Of a stretch of DNA of 51,458 bases, positions 25,571 through 34,360 are shown piece by piece. The position numbers and the translations under genes were made by a program. Each line of letters opens with the position of its first letter. The first letter of the stretch is position 1. The stretch covers positions 1-51,458 of the forward strand of contig CACDPP010000012.1 in NCBI GenBank assembly GCA_902554705.1, in the 5' to 3' direction. The notes beneath the pieces are model-generated. The model ran no database searches. It was not told the origin of the DNA and saw only the letters and a program-made list of their open reading frames with translations. The stretch is from Paracoccaceae bacterium (GTDB taxonomy: Bacteria; Pseudomonadota; Alphaproteobacteria; Rhodobacterales; Rhodobacteraceae).

Positions 25571-26167
25571 GTGAGCGAGATCTTTGAGCAAGTTAAACTT
25601 TGCAAAATCTGTAGTGAGATTTTCTCAAAGACAAAGACCCGGCATAGCCCTAGACCGGTAATTAGAGGTAAAAGTACAGCAAAAATTTTGATTGCTGGCC
25701 AAGCACCTGGTGCCCGTGTACATGAAAGCGGTGTTCCGTTTTCTGATCCGTCAGGAGATATTCTGAGAGATTGGATGGGTTTGAATAAAGATGATTTTTA
25801 TGATGAGAGAAATATAGCTATAATCCCGATGGCTTTTTGCTTTCCAGGTTATGATGAAAAAGGAAGTGATTTACCGCCACCCAAAATTTGTGCAACAACT
25901 TGGCGTTCTTCAATTCTAGAGAATTTCCAAAATTTAAAATTAAAACTTCTTGTAGGATCTTTCGCTCAAAAATGGCATCTTGATACCAATTTCACTGTGT
26001 CTAGTCTTGTGAAGGATTGGCGACTTTATGCTCCCGAGATTTTACCTATTCCACACCCTTCGTGGAGAAATAGAGCTTGGGTAAAGAAAAATTTCTGGTT
26101 TGAGAAAGAACTAGTACCTGTATTGAGAAATAAAGTTAGAGGCATTTTAAAAAATGAAACAGCTTAA
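25571..26167 (+). CDS. Uracil-DNA glycosylase superfamily protein
   Basis: A 198-residue protein of the UDG fold. It has motif A, ILIAGQAPGARVHESGVPFSD, and motif B, HPSWRNRAW, near residue 160, matching the family found in COG1573-like proteins. It starts with GTG 40 nt after nrdJ and overlaps the SseB-like gene. Four N-terminal cysteines expected in iron-sulfur UDG families 4/5 are not all evident (only the pair in CKIC is seen), so exact base specificity is uncertain. A DNA repair role is family inference. Confidence 0.78.
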   Translation: MSEIFEQVKLCKICSEIFSKTKTRHSPRPVIRGKSTAKILIAGQAPGARVHESGVPFSDPSGDILRDWMGLNKDDFYDERNIAIIPMAFCFPGYDEKGSDLPPPKICATTWRSSILENFQNLKLKLLVGSFAQKWHLDTNFTVSSLVKDWRLYAPEILPIPHPSWRNRAWVKKNFWFEKELVPVLRNKVRGILKNETA

Positions 26168-26936
26168 CAAAGCTTTTTTAGAAATGTCGCAGAATCCAGA
26201 AAATAATGATGCCCGTCTCAATTATTATGGAGTGCTTGCGGATACAAATTTATTCTTGTTACTCGAGCAGGAACCTAGCAACGAAATACTTGAGCTCAAA
26301 TTTATCCAGCTTGAGGGCAACAATTTTGCTCTAGCATTTGATAGCGAAGAGAAACTTTCTGAATTCTATGGGGAGGCTGCCGCATTTGCGGAAGTTACCG
26401 GCCGTGTCATGGCAAAGATGCTGCTAGAAGAAAAAACAGGATTAGGGATTAATTTAGGTGTTTCCGAATGTGAATTGCTGCTTCCATGGGAGATTATTGA
26501 ATGGTTTGTAAATGTTTTGGATGAAACTCCCAAGTTGGTACAAACTACCCCTAAAAAATTTCTTCGTGCTATAGCGTTTCCCGAGGTTCTGTTTAAGGCA
26601 CTGCAAGAAAAACTTATGCCTGCGGTTGGATTATTTGATGAAATTTGGATTTGTGCTGTCGAATATAATGAGGATGAAACTTCTCATCTCATTTGCTTAA
26701 TGGGAGTTCAAAATTCTGCACAGCAAGCAATAGTAAAATCAATCAACGAGGTTCTTTCTTTTACCGATATTAATTTGGGAAATATTGATGTGGCGCATTT
26801 TAGTTATGATGATGAAGCCTGTACTAAAATCCGTCAGATAGGTATTAAGCTTGAGTTTCCTGAGGTTGGCGAAGTTAAGAATGCTGCTAGCGATGTCAAA
26901 AATAAGACAGCTTTGCAGCCGCCAAAACTAAGATAG
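26154..26936 (+). CDS. SseB-like protein
   Basis: A 260-residue acidic protein. Its N-terminal half (about residues 1-120, with YYGVLADTNLFLLL and FALAFDSEEKLSEFYG) matches the SseB protein N-terminal domain, and the second half has the alternating structure of an SseB C-terminal domain. The function is not established in bacteria. It overlaps the UDG-like gene by 14 nt, so expression is likely coupled. Its end lies 5 nt from the convergent dehydrogenase gene with no terminator between them. Confidence 0.72.
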   Translation: MKQLNKAFLEMSQNPENNDARLNYYGVLADTNLFLLLEQEPSNEILELKFIQLEGNNFALAFDSEEKLSEFYGEAAAFAEVTGRVMAKMLLEEKTGLGINLGVSECELLLPWEIIEWFVNVLDETPKLVQTTPKKFLRAIAFPEVLFKALQEKLMPAVGLFDEIWICAVEYNEDETSHLICLMGVQNSAQQAIVKSINEVLSFTDINLGNIDVAHFSYDDEACTKIRQIGIKLEFPEVGEVKNAASDVKNKTALQPPKLR

Positions 26937-26941
26937 TATTT

Positions 26942-29389
26942 TTAGGCTTTCGTTCTCGCGCCCGTAGGGTCATATAACGGTTTGAAGGAAATTTCTGCTT
27001 CAACACGACTTCCAGCTACGTCTATTTCATAAGATGAAGCAAGCAATTCTGATGTTTTTTCGCCTTTGCAAGGTAAATAGCCCATTCCAACCGCGCCTCC
27101 CAAGGCGTGCCCATAATTTCCAGAACTTAAGTAACCAACTATTTCTCCATCGCGAACAATAGGTTCATTGTGGTAGAGTAAGGGCTCGGCATCTTTCAGA
27201 AGAAATTGAGCCATACGCATTTCTAACCCTTCTTCCTTTTTTGCAACTACCGCATCACGCCCAAGAAATTTCTCCTTATCTGTTTTTACTGCAAACCCTA
27301 AACCTGCTTCTAATACATGATCCTCGCAGGTAATATCATGGCCAAAATGCCTATAACCTTTTTCAATTCTGCAACTATCCATCATATGCATGCCACAAAG
27401 CTTTAACTGACTGTCTTTTGCGTATTCCATTATTGTTTCGAAAACATGTGCAGCCATATCTGTACTGACGTAAATTTCCCAACCTAATTCACCAACATAA
27501 GATACTCTGTGAACGCGAGCCAAACCCATTCCAATTTCAATTTCTTGGGCTGTTCCAAATGGGTTTGTTTCATTTGAGAAATCATTAGGGCTTATGGCTT
27601 CCATGAATTGTCGAGAATTTGGTCCCATGATTGCTAAAACGCCTTCTGCCGCAGTGATGTCTGTGATTACGACTTCGAAATTTCCTATGTTTCTTCTCAT
27701 CCATGTTTGATCTGCTAATCTTGTGATTGCTGGTGTTATTACTAAATATGAAAGCTCAGAAAGCCTTGTAACAGTTACATCAGCTTCTATACCTCCTTTT
27801 GAATTCAAAAATTGCGTATATACAATTTTCCCTAGAGGAACTGACATATCTCCACCACAAATATGGTTTAGGAAAGATTCAGCATCTCGCCCCTCAACCA
27901 TCAATTTGCCGAAGGAAGACATGTCATACATACCTAAATTATTACGAACGGCCATGTGTTCATTATGGGAGTTTTCAAACCAATTTTGGCGTCCCCAACT
28001 ATATTGATATTCTTGAATTTGACCTTTTTCTGAAAACCAATTAGCTCTTTCCCAGCCCGCGAGTTCCCCGAAAACGGCTCCATGATCTTTGAGATAGGAA
28101 TGAAAAGGTGATCGTCTTACACCTCTCGCAGTTTCTTTTTGCCTAAAGGGAAAATGATCTGCGTATAAAAGGCCCAAAGTTTCTTTTGAGCGCTCGAATA
28201 GATAATGTTTGTTGCCTTGAAATGGATGCATTCTCAAAATATCGACATCTCCAAGATCAAATGGTTTTTGACCATCGTTCATCCATTGGCTCAAAGCCAT
28301 GCCGGCTCCACCAGCAGATTGAATGCCTATTGAATTAAAGCCTGCTGCTACCCAAAAATTATCCAATTCAGGCGCAAGACCTAAATGATAAGCATCGTCT
28401 GGAGTAAAACTTTCAGGTCCATTGAAAAAAGTATGAATGCCTGCCTCACCCAGCATTGGAATTCTATTAACGGCCATTTCTAATATGGGCTCAAAATGAT
28501 CAAAATCTTCCTGTAATTGGTCAAATTCGAAATCATCAGGAATACCATCTGATCCCCAGGGTTTTGCATTTGGTTCGAAAGCTCCCAACATTAATTTTCC
28601 AGCATCTTCTTTGTAATATGCACACTCATCCAGAACGCGCAGCACTGGTAATTGGGTGAGACCTTCTATGGGTTCCGAAACTATATAAAAATGCTCACAG
28701 GCGTGAAGTGGAACATTTACACCTGCCATTTTGCCAACCTCATGTCCCCACATGCCGGCACAATTCACAATCATTTCACAAGTAGTATGTCCTATCTCTC
28801 CTGAGCCACTGACCCAATCGACACCTGTTACTAATCGTCCAGACTTAAGAATTTTTGTTACTTTTACCCCTTCAATTATATTAGCACCCTTTTGTTTTGC
28901 TCCTTTGGCCAGAGCCAACGCAATATTAGCGGGATCGCCTTGTCCATCCTTTTCGAGAAATACACCACCTACAACCCCGTCTAAATTAATATGTGGGTAT
29001 CTTCCCAAAACTTCATCGGGAGAAATCTCCTCCACTGCAACATCAAATGCTCTCGCCATCGCGGCAGATCGGCTTAACTCTTCCATACGTTCTTTAGTCA
29101 GAGCAATATTAATTGAACCCACGCGCTTAAAACCAGTCGAAACACCTGTTTCCTCTTCTAATGTCCCATAAAGTTCCTGACTATATTTGGCTAGCTTCGT
29201 CATGTTAGCCGTTGCACGTAACTGTGCAATCAGTCCAGCAGCATGCCAAGTTGTTCCGGAAGTTAGCTGCTTTCTTTCAAGTAATAGAACGTCTTTCCAA
29301 CCCAGTTTAGATAAGTGATATGCAACCGAACATCCAATTACGCCACCGCCAATAATTATCACTCGTGCATGTTCTGGAATGTTGCTCAT
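26942..29389 (-). CDS. FAD-GcvT dehydrogenase, dimethylglycine/sarcosine dehydrogenase type
   Basis: An 815-residue enzyme that oxidatively removes a methyl group from an N-methylglycine and passes it to tetrahydrofolate. The N-terminal FAD domain has VIIIGGGVIGCSVAYHL and TSGTTWHAAGL, where the His after Trp is the covalent FAD attachment site in the rat enzyme. A central FAO_M domain follows from about 400, and a C-terminal GcvT aminomethyltransferase domain from about 450 to 810. It is preceded by a GAGGA site and lies 7 nt after the homocysteine methyltransferase gene. Whether it acts on dimethylglycine or sarcosine cannot be told; the pair with 30373-32823 suggests one of each. Confidence 0.86.
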   Translation of the reverse strand: MSNIPEHARVIIIGGGVIGCSVAYHLSKLGWKDVLLLERKQLTSGTTWHAAGLIAQLRATANMTKLAKYSQELYGTLEEETGVSTGFKRVGSINIALTKERMEELSRSAAMARAFDVAVEEISPDEVLGRYPHINLDGVVGGVFLEKDGQGDPANIALALAKGAKQKGANIIEGVKVTKILKSGRLVTGVDWVSGSGEIGHTTCEMIVNCAGMWGHEVGKMAGVNVPLHACEHFYIVSEPIEGLTQLPVLRVLDECAYYKEDAGKLMLGAFEPNAKPWGSDGIPDDFEFDQLQEDFDHFEPILEMAVNRIPMLGEAGIHTFFNGPESFTPDDAYHLGLAPELDNFWVAAGFNSIGIQSAGGAGMALSQWMNDGQKPFDLGDVDILRMHPFQGNKHYLFERSKETLGLLYADHFPFRQKETARGVRRSPFHSYLKDHGAVFGELAGWERANWFSEKGQIQEYQYSWGRQNWFENSHNEHMAVRNNLGMYDMSSFGKLMVEGRDAESFLNHICGGDMSVPLGKIVYTQFLNSKGGIEADVTVTRLSELSYLVITPAITRLADQTWMRRNIGNFEVVITDITAAEGVLAIMGPNSRQFMEAISPNDFSNETNPFGTAQEIEIGMGLARVHRVSYVGELGWEIYVSTDMAAHVFETIMEYAKDSQLKLCGMHMMDSCRIEKGYRHFGHDITCEDHVLEAGLGFAVKTDKEKFLGRDAVVAKKEEGLEMRMAQFLLKDAEPLLYHNEPIVRDGEIVGYLSSGNYGHALGGAVGMGYLPCKGEKTSELLASSYEIDVAGSRVEAEISFKPLYDPTGARTKA

Positions 29390-29396
29390 ACTGTCC

Positions 29397-30293
29397 TCAC
29401 ACTATTTTGTGCCCATTATCTCTCAGTTCTTTAGCAAGCTGTTCAATATGTCTGGGGCCAACTTCACAGCACCCACCAATGATAGTTGCGCCCATTTCAA
29501 CCCATTCCATTGCAAATTTTGCATATTCCTTGGGGCTTAAATCATGTCTTTCTTTCAGTGCATCGACTGTTGGAAAATCTTCTAAGAAACCAGATGTTAT
29601 CTTAGTAAACCCATTTGCGTATGCTCCAAACGGTCTGTTAAAATCAGCTATTATATTTAATGAATCCTTAGTTACCTCTGGCCGCGAGCAGTTTACTAAA
29701 ATAACATCCACTTTATATTCGCTCAGGAGGTCTTTAGCCAAAGAAAGCTTTTCACCCGACCGGAGTTTTGTCCCATCAAAATCTTCTGTCGTAAATGCTA
29801 TCCAAATTGGAATATCCACATTTTTAGCAGCAATTAAAGCAGCCTTCGCGTGTTCTATTGAGCTCACTGTTTCAATCAGCAAAACGTCACATTTTGCGCC
29901 CAGATGATTTATTACATCTTTGTATTCTTTTGAGGCTTCTATAGCATCTGGAATTAAATCAGGACGATAACTTGCATGCAGAGGTCCAATTGATCCAGCA
30001 ACCTGACCATAGCCATTTCTTTTTTTTGAGCTAATTGCTGTATCAATTGCTTTATCCCAAAGCTCTTCCAATCTGCCTTCTAAGCCAACTCTTTCTAATC
30101 TATCCCTAAGAACAGGATATGTATTGGTTGTTGCAACAGTGGCACCCATCGAGAAGTACTCATCATGTACTTCCGAGAGTAACTTGCTATTATCAAGCAT
30201 AACTGTCGTAGACCATAGGGGTGTGGGTTTTTCCCCTGATCTCTTCACAAGTTCCTGACCAATCGATCCATCAAGTAGAGTAATTTCGGACAT
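29397..30293 (-). CDS. Homocysteine S-methyltransferase, betaine-type candidate
   Basis: A 298-residue protein of the homocysteine methyltransferase family. It has the N-terminal LLDGSIGQELVKR and the three zinc cysteines: Cys202 in LVNCS and Cys275-Cys276 in GGCCEVGPRHI. Such enzymes methylate homocysteine using S-methylmethionine, betaine or a related donor. Located between two dimethylglycine/sarcosine-type dehydrogenases, betaine (giving dimethylglycine) is the most plausible donor, but this is inferred from context. It is only 298 residues, shorter than vertebrate BHMT (about 400). Confidence 0.82.
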   Translation of the reverse strand: MSEITLLDGSIGQELVKRSGEKPTPLWSTTVMLDNSKLLSEVHDEYFSMGATVATTNTYPVLRDRLERVGLEGRLEELWDKAIDTAISSKKRNGYGQVAGSIGPLHASYRPDLIPDAIEASKEYKDVINHLGAKCDVLLIETVSSIEHAKAALIAAKNVDIPIWIAFTTEDFDGTKLRSGEKLSLAKDLLSEYKVDVILVNCSRPEVTKDSLNIIADFNRPFGAYANGFTKITSGFLEDFPTVDALKERHDLSPKEYAKFAMEWVEMGATIIGGCCEVGPRHIEQLAKELRDNGHKIV

Positions 30294-30352
30294 TCCGTAT
30301 AAGTTCCTTTTGCTTAAAAAGTGAAGTAATTTTAAATAATTTTAAATTTTGT

Positions 30353-30368
30353 GGCTAACTTCTTAGCC
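30353..30368 (-). terminator. Hairpin between the two betaine-cluster genes
   Basis: GGCTAA and TTAGCC form a perfect 6-bp stem around a 4-nt loop just after the reverse-strand gene ending at 30373. The tail beyond it is AT-rich without a clean T-run, so partial termination or mRNA end protection is possible. Confidence 0.4.
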
Positions 30369-30372
30369 CATC

Positions 30373-32823
30373 TCAAGCTCGCAGCCTTTCATTTTGTGGA
30401 TCCCAAAGTGCGTCGTTTTCCTGTACTACTGCTTTTCTACGTTCTCCATAAATTTCTATTTCCAGATTTATGTTAGGCCTGGCCAAGTCACTTCTTAACA
30501 TTCCCAAAGCAATTGACTCATTGACCCTGTAACCCCAAGCGCCTGATGTTGTTTCCCCTACAACTTCACCATTATGCCATAAAGTTGACATGTACGGCGC
30601 ATCAAACTCTTCAGCATCTACTACCAGGGTTACAAATTTTTTGGTGCTGCCTTGTTGTTTTTCATTTTGCAGTGCCAGCTTTCCTGGAAAGGATTGAGGT
30701 TTTTCAAACTTGATAAACCTTTCGAGCCCTCCTTCAAGCATGGAATAATCAGTAGATAAATCTCCTTTCCATGCTCTATAGCCTTTTTCAATTCGGAGTG
30801 AATTTAAGGCCCACATGCCAAAAGGTTTTGCACCTGCTTGCACAGATAATTCATACAAAGCTGCTATATCCTTATTTAATGCGTGTATTTCCCATCCTAA
30901 TTCTCCTGCGAAGCTTACTCTGACTAAATTACAATCTATATCTTTAACTTTTGCTTTTTGGTGCGTTAGCCAACTAGCTTCTAGGTCAGCTTCGGTATTC
31001 AAAGATTGGAATAAGGCACGGCTTTTGGGCCCGGTTACAATCAATGTGCCATATTCATTTGTAATATCAGTAAGAGCTAACCCCTTTGAGAGTGACCGAC
31101 TTAAAAGTTCATAGTCGTGCCACTGAGCAGAAGCCGCAGTAATCAAAGTGAAGTGATCTTCACTATGTCGCATGACTGACATCTCTGTCAGAATGCGCCC
31201 TCTCTCATCCGCAAAATAAGCAAGATTTATTCGGCCAATTTTTGGCAAGCCGCCTGTTATCTGGCAACGTAACCATTCGGCGGAACCATCACCGCTTAAT
31301 TCAAATCGGCTAAAGCCTGGCAAATCCAAAACCCCAACAGAATCTTTCACAGCTTCACATTCCTCTTTAATCCGTTTTTCCCAAGGGCCTGACCTTTTCC
31401 AGGTCTTTGTTGTTTCTTCTGATGTATCGTCGCCCTCTTGTGCAAACCAATTAGCACGCTCCCACCCGTTATAGGCACCCATCTGGCCACCGTTTTTCAA
31501 AACAAGGTTGTGAGCAGGCGAGAGTTTTTTATTTCGACCAGCTGGCCATTCATGCCAAGGGAAATGCATAGCGTACTCGTTACCGTAAACTTCCATACCC
31601 TTTGCAACACAATACTCATGATCGGTATGGTCCGTATATCTTCTTGGATCGCATGACCACATATCCCATTCTGTAACGCCTTCAGTAATCCACTCGCATA
31701 GAACTTTTCCAGCGCCTCCAGCTTGTGCAATACCAAAAGTAAAAACACAGGCTTCAAATCCATTTTCAACACCAGGCATGGGTCCGATCAGTGGAAGCCC
31801 ATCGGGGGCATATGGAATTGGGCCATTTATAATTCTACTTACGCCAGAAGTCCCTAATAGTGGAACGCGCTCCATGGCATCAGAAACAATATCTTCTATT
31901 CGATCTAAGTCATCGTTCCATAACTGAAAACTAAAATCGTCTGGCATAGGGTCGTCTTCAGTGGCCCAATGTGCCTTACAATTTGGTTCATAGGGTCCCA
32001 GGTTAAAGCCATTTTTCTCCTGCCTTAAATAATAGGAAATATCTACATCTCGTAATAAAGGCAGTTTTTTACCGGACTTTTTGGCGTAGTTTTCAATCTC
32101 AGGGATTTCTTCAGATAGAAGATATTGGTGGCTCATAACCATCATAGGTACAGTTCTACCACCGTAAGGTTTAAACCATTCACCCACTTGTTGAGCATAG
32201 TATCCTGCAGCGTTCACAACGTATTGACAGTTAACATCACCTTTTTCCGTATGAACAGTCCACGTTTTGTCGTTCTTTTGGGTGACCCCAATTGCTGGAG
32301 TAAAGCGAAGTATTTTGGCTCCTAGATCTCGTGCTCCTTTGGCTAAAGCTTGAGTGAGTTGTGCTGGGTCTATATCACCATCATTCGGATCATACAGTGC
32401 GCCAGCAAGATCATGTATCTCTAGAAAAGGATATAAACTTTTAGCCTCTTTTGGCGTTAGTATTTCTATATCCATTCCCTGATATTTGCCCATGCTTGCG
32501 GCACGCTTGAATTCTTGGAGACGCTCTTCAGAATGCGCCAGGCGCAAAGATCCGGTCTGATGATAATTCATCGGGTAATCAACTTCTTCACCAAGTCTTG
32601 CGTATAGTTCTGTCGAATATCTCTGCATATTCATTATCGACCAACTAGTCGAAAATGTGGGTACGTTACCTGCAGCGTGCCAAGTAGACCCAGCGGTCAA
32701 TTCATTTTTCTCCAATAAAACGCAATCTGTCCAACCAGCTTTGGCTAGGTGATATAGCGAGCTTGCACCAACAGCCCCACCGCCAATAATTACAACTTTA
32801 GCTTCTTTTGGAAAGTCAGACAT
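30373..32823 (-). CDS. FAD-GcvT dehydrogenase, second dimethylglycine/sarcosine dehydrogenase type
   Basis: An 816-residue paralogue of the gene at 26942-29389, with the same order: FAD domain (VVIIGGGAVGASSLYHL, TAGSTWHAAGN with the FAD-binding His), FAO_M domain and a C-terminal GcvT domain ending in a WDPQNERLRA tail. It probably performs the other of the two N-demethylations between dimethylglycine and glycine, producing methylene-tetrahydrofolate. A GGGGAG site precedes its start. A LysE-type transporter gene lies 98 nt upstream in the same direction. Confidence 0.86.
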   Translation of the reverse strand: MSDFPKEAKVVIIGGGAVGASSLYHLAKAGWTDCVLLEKNELTAGSTWHAAGNVPTFSTSWSIMNMQRYSTELYARLGEEVDYPMNYHQTGSLRLAHSEERLQEFKRAASMGKYQGMDIEILTPKEAKSLYPFLEIHDLAGALYDPNDGDIDPAQLTQALAKGARDLGAKILRFTPAIGVTQKNDKTWTVHTEKGDVNCQYVVNAAGYYAQQVGEWFKPYGGRTVPMMVMSHQYLLSEEIPEIENYAKKSGKKLPLLRDVDISYYLRQEKNGFNLGPYEPNCKAHWATEDDPMPDDFSFQLWNDDLDRIEDIVSDAMERVPLLGTSGVSRIINGPIPYAPDGLPLIGPMPGVENGFEACVFTFGIAQAGGAGKVLCEWITEGVTEWDMWSCDPRRYTDHTDHEYCVAKGMEVYGNEYAMHFPWHEWPAGRNKKLSPAHNLVLKNGGQMGAYNGWERANWFAQEGDDTSEETTKTWKRSGPWEKRIKEECEAVKDSVGVLDLPGFSRFELSGDGSAEWLRCQITGGLPKIGRINLAYFADERGRILTEMSVMRHSEDHFTLITAASAQWHDYELLSRSLSKGLALTDITNEYGTLIVTGPKSRALFQSLNTEADLEASWLTHQKAKVKDIDCNLVRVSFAGELGWEIHALNKDIAALYELSVQAGAKPFGMWALNSLRIEKGYRAWKGDLSTDYSMLEGGLERFIKFEKPQSFPGKLALQNEKQQGSTKKFVTLVVDAEEFDAPYMSTLWHNGEVVGETTSGAWGYRVNESIALGMLRSDLARPNINLEIEIYGERRKAVVQENDALWDPQNERLRA

Positions 32824-32921
32824 AAAATAATCTCCCCTGTTATTTTACAGCGATCTCTAAATAAATTTTATTACAATTTTAAAAGATTTAAACATGAAAA
32901 GTCTGATTAATTGGATTTTTT

Positions 32922-33527
32922 TTAAATTGTCAAAAATGCCAGTACTACTCCATACAAAATGAAACAAAGTGACAACACTCTACGAAGTTGAATATTTAGT
33001 GTCACTGTGGCTGCTTTAACTTTTAAAAAAGCTCCAAAAGCACAGAGACTTGTATAATTTAAACAGGTGATTGTAAGGGCGGTTGGTACAATTGCCCACA
33101 TCTGAGTTCTGATTGCGACGTCAGGGTTTATAACGATAGTAAATGCAGCCAGGTATCCAGCGAGGGACTTTGGATTTATTGTCGCAATTAAAAATGATTT
33201 CAAAAATAAAGAGCTAAATGAAAATTTAGGTTGGGTGTATTTTCCAGCATCTATCAGGCCCCTAATGCCAATATAAACGAGAAAAATAACCCCTATTATT
33301 TTTAAAATTATGAGTGTTTCAGGAGTATTTACGATTATGGACGATAATCCAAGAATAGTGAGTGCCAAAAATAGTGTTGCTTGGCTTAATATGGCTGCTA
33401 CACAAACTAGACTTTTTCTGAAACCAAATTCACTTGCACTAGCGATACAATTGAGTGCGTTTGGTCCAGGCATTGCAACAAAGAGTGTCCAAAAGCCTGT
33501 AAAAATAATCCAATCTTCTAGGGGCAT
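32922..33527 (-). CDS. LysE/RhtB-family transporter
   Basis: A 201-residue membrane protein with about six hydrophobic segments. It has the family's N-terminal GFWTLFVAMPGPNALNCIASASEFGFRKSL, with the PGP motif, and KSFLIATINPKSLAGYLAAF in the middle. LysE/RhtB members export amino acids or related small molecules. Its position upstream of the methylated-glycine cluster hints at export of an amino acid end product, but the substrate is not shown. A divergent gap of 161 nt separates it from the RluA-like gene. Confidence 0.85.
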   Translation of the reverse strand: MPLEDWIIFTGFWTLFVAMPGPNALNCIASASEFGFRKSLVCVAAILSQATLFLALTILGLSSIIVNTPETLIILKIIGVIFLVYIGIRGLIDAGKYTQPKFSFSSLFLKSFLIATINPKSLAGYLAAFTIVINPDVAIRTQMWAIVPTALTITCLNYTSLCAFGAFLKVKAATVTLNIQLRRVLSLCFILYGVVLAFLTI

Positions 33528-33688
33528 TGATAAATCGCTTTAAGTTAAGTCATGTCTTCAAGTAATTGATAAATTTTCCATTTAATACAATAAAATTTCT
33601 GTCTTTTTTAAAGATCAAAATGCTTGGTAACTTTGGATCCGAATAGATTGACTTGTTTGTTGGAGTAAAATTTCGTACCGGCTTAGGA

Positions 33689-34339
33689 ATGAAGCAGCGA
33701 AAATATTCTCCTCCAGCTACACCGGTAGATATTGTTTATGAAGATTCTGATATTCTAGTCGTGAACAAGCCAGAAGGTTTGCTGTCGGTTCCGGGTCGCG
33801 GTATGCACTTACAAGACTGTTTGCTTAACAGAATACATGAAATTTTTCCAATGGCTCTATTAGTTCACCGTTTGGATTGCGATACGTCAGGTCTAATTGT
33901 TTATGCCATGAGTAAACATTCTCAAAGACAACTCTCAATGCAGTTTGAAAAGAGACTGATTAAAAAGACTTACGTTGCTCGTGTTTCGGGGCAAGTATTG
34001 GAAAAATCAGGAATAATTGAAAAGCCAATCATTGTCGATTGGCCAAATCGGCCATTGCAGAAAGTTTGCTATGAGACTGGTAAGCCGGCAATTACGAACT
34101 GGCGTCGTGTCAGAGCTGATCAAAAAGAAAGTCGTTTGAAATTAAACCCTAAAACTGGCAGATCACATCAATTACGTGTGCATTGTATGGCTATGGGGCA
34201 TGTAATTTTAGGCGATCCTTTGTATGCAGAAGGAGAAGCAGTTAACTATGATAGATTGATGCTTCACTCAGAAGAATTAAGGTTAAATCATCCCGAGAGT
34301 GGAAGAGGTATGTCCTTTCGATCAAAAGCGCCATTTTAG
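33689..34339 (+). CDS. RluA-family pseudouridine synthase
   Basis: A 216-residue RluA-type enzyme that isomerises uridine to pseudouridine in rRNA or tRNA. The catalytic motif HRLDCDTSGLIV with its Asp is near residue 80, with LVVNKPEGLLSVPG upstream and GRSHQLRVHCMAMGHVILGDPLY in the second half. It has no S4 domain, as in RluA and TruC-like enzymes. The ATG at 33689 is chosen over an upstream TTG, although its ribosome site (TTAGGA) is close. It converges on dnaE2 with only 21 nt between. Confidence 0.87.
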   Translation: MKQRKYSPPATPVDIVYEDSDILVVNKPEGLLSVPGRGMHLQDCLLNRIHEIFPMALLVHRLDCDTSGLIVYAMSKHSQRQLSMQFEKRLIKKTYVARVSGQVLEKSGIIEKPIIVDWPNRPLQKVCYETGKPAITNWRRVRADQKESRLKLNPKTGRSHQLRVHCMAMGHVILGDPLYAEGEAVNYDRLMLHSEELRLNHPESGRGMSFRSKAPF

Positions 34340-34360
34340 TTTGGTAGTTTAATTATTACT

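Noticed and set aside
29365-29907. A 180-codon forward open frame
   Set aside because: It overlaps the well-supported homocysteine methyltransferase gene on the other strand and shows no recognisable domain.
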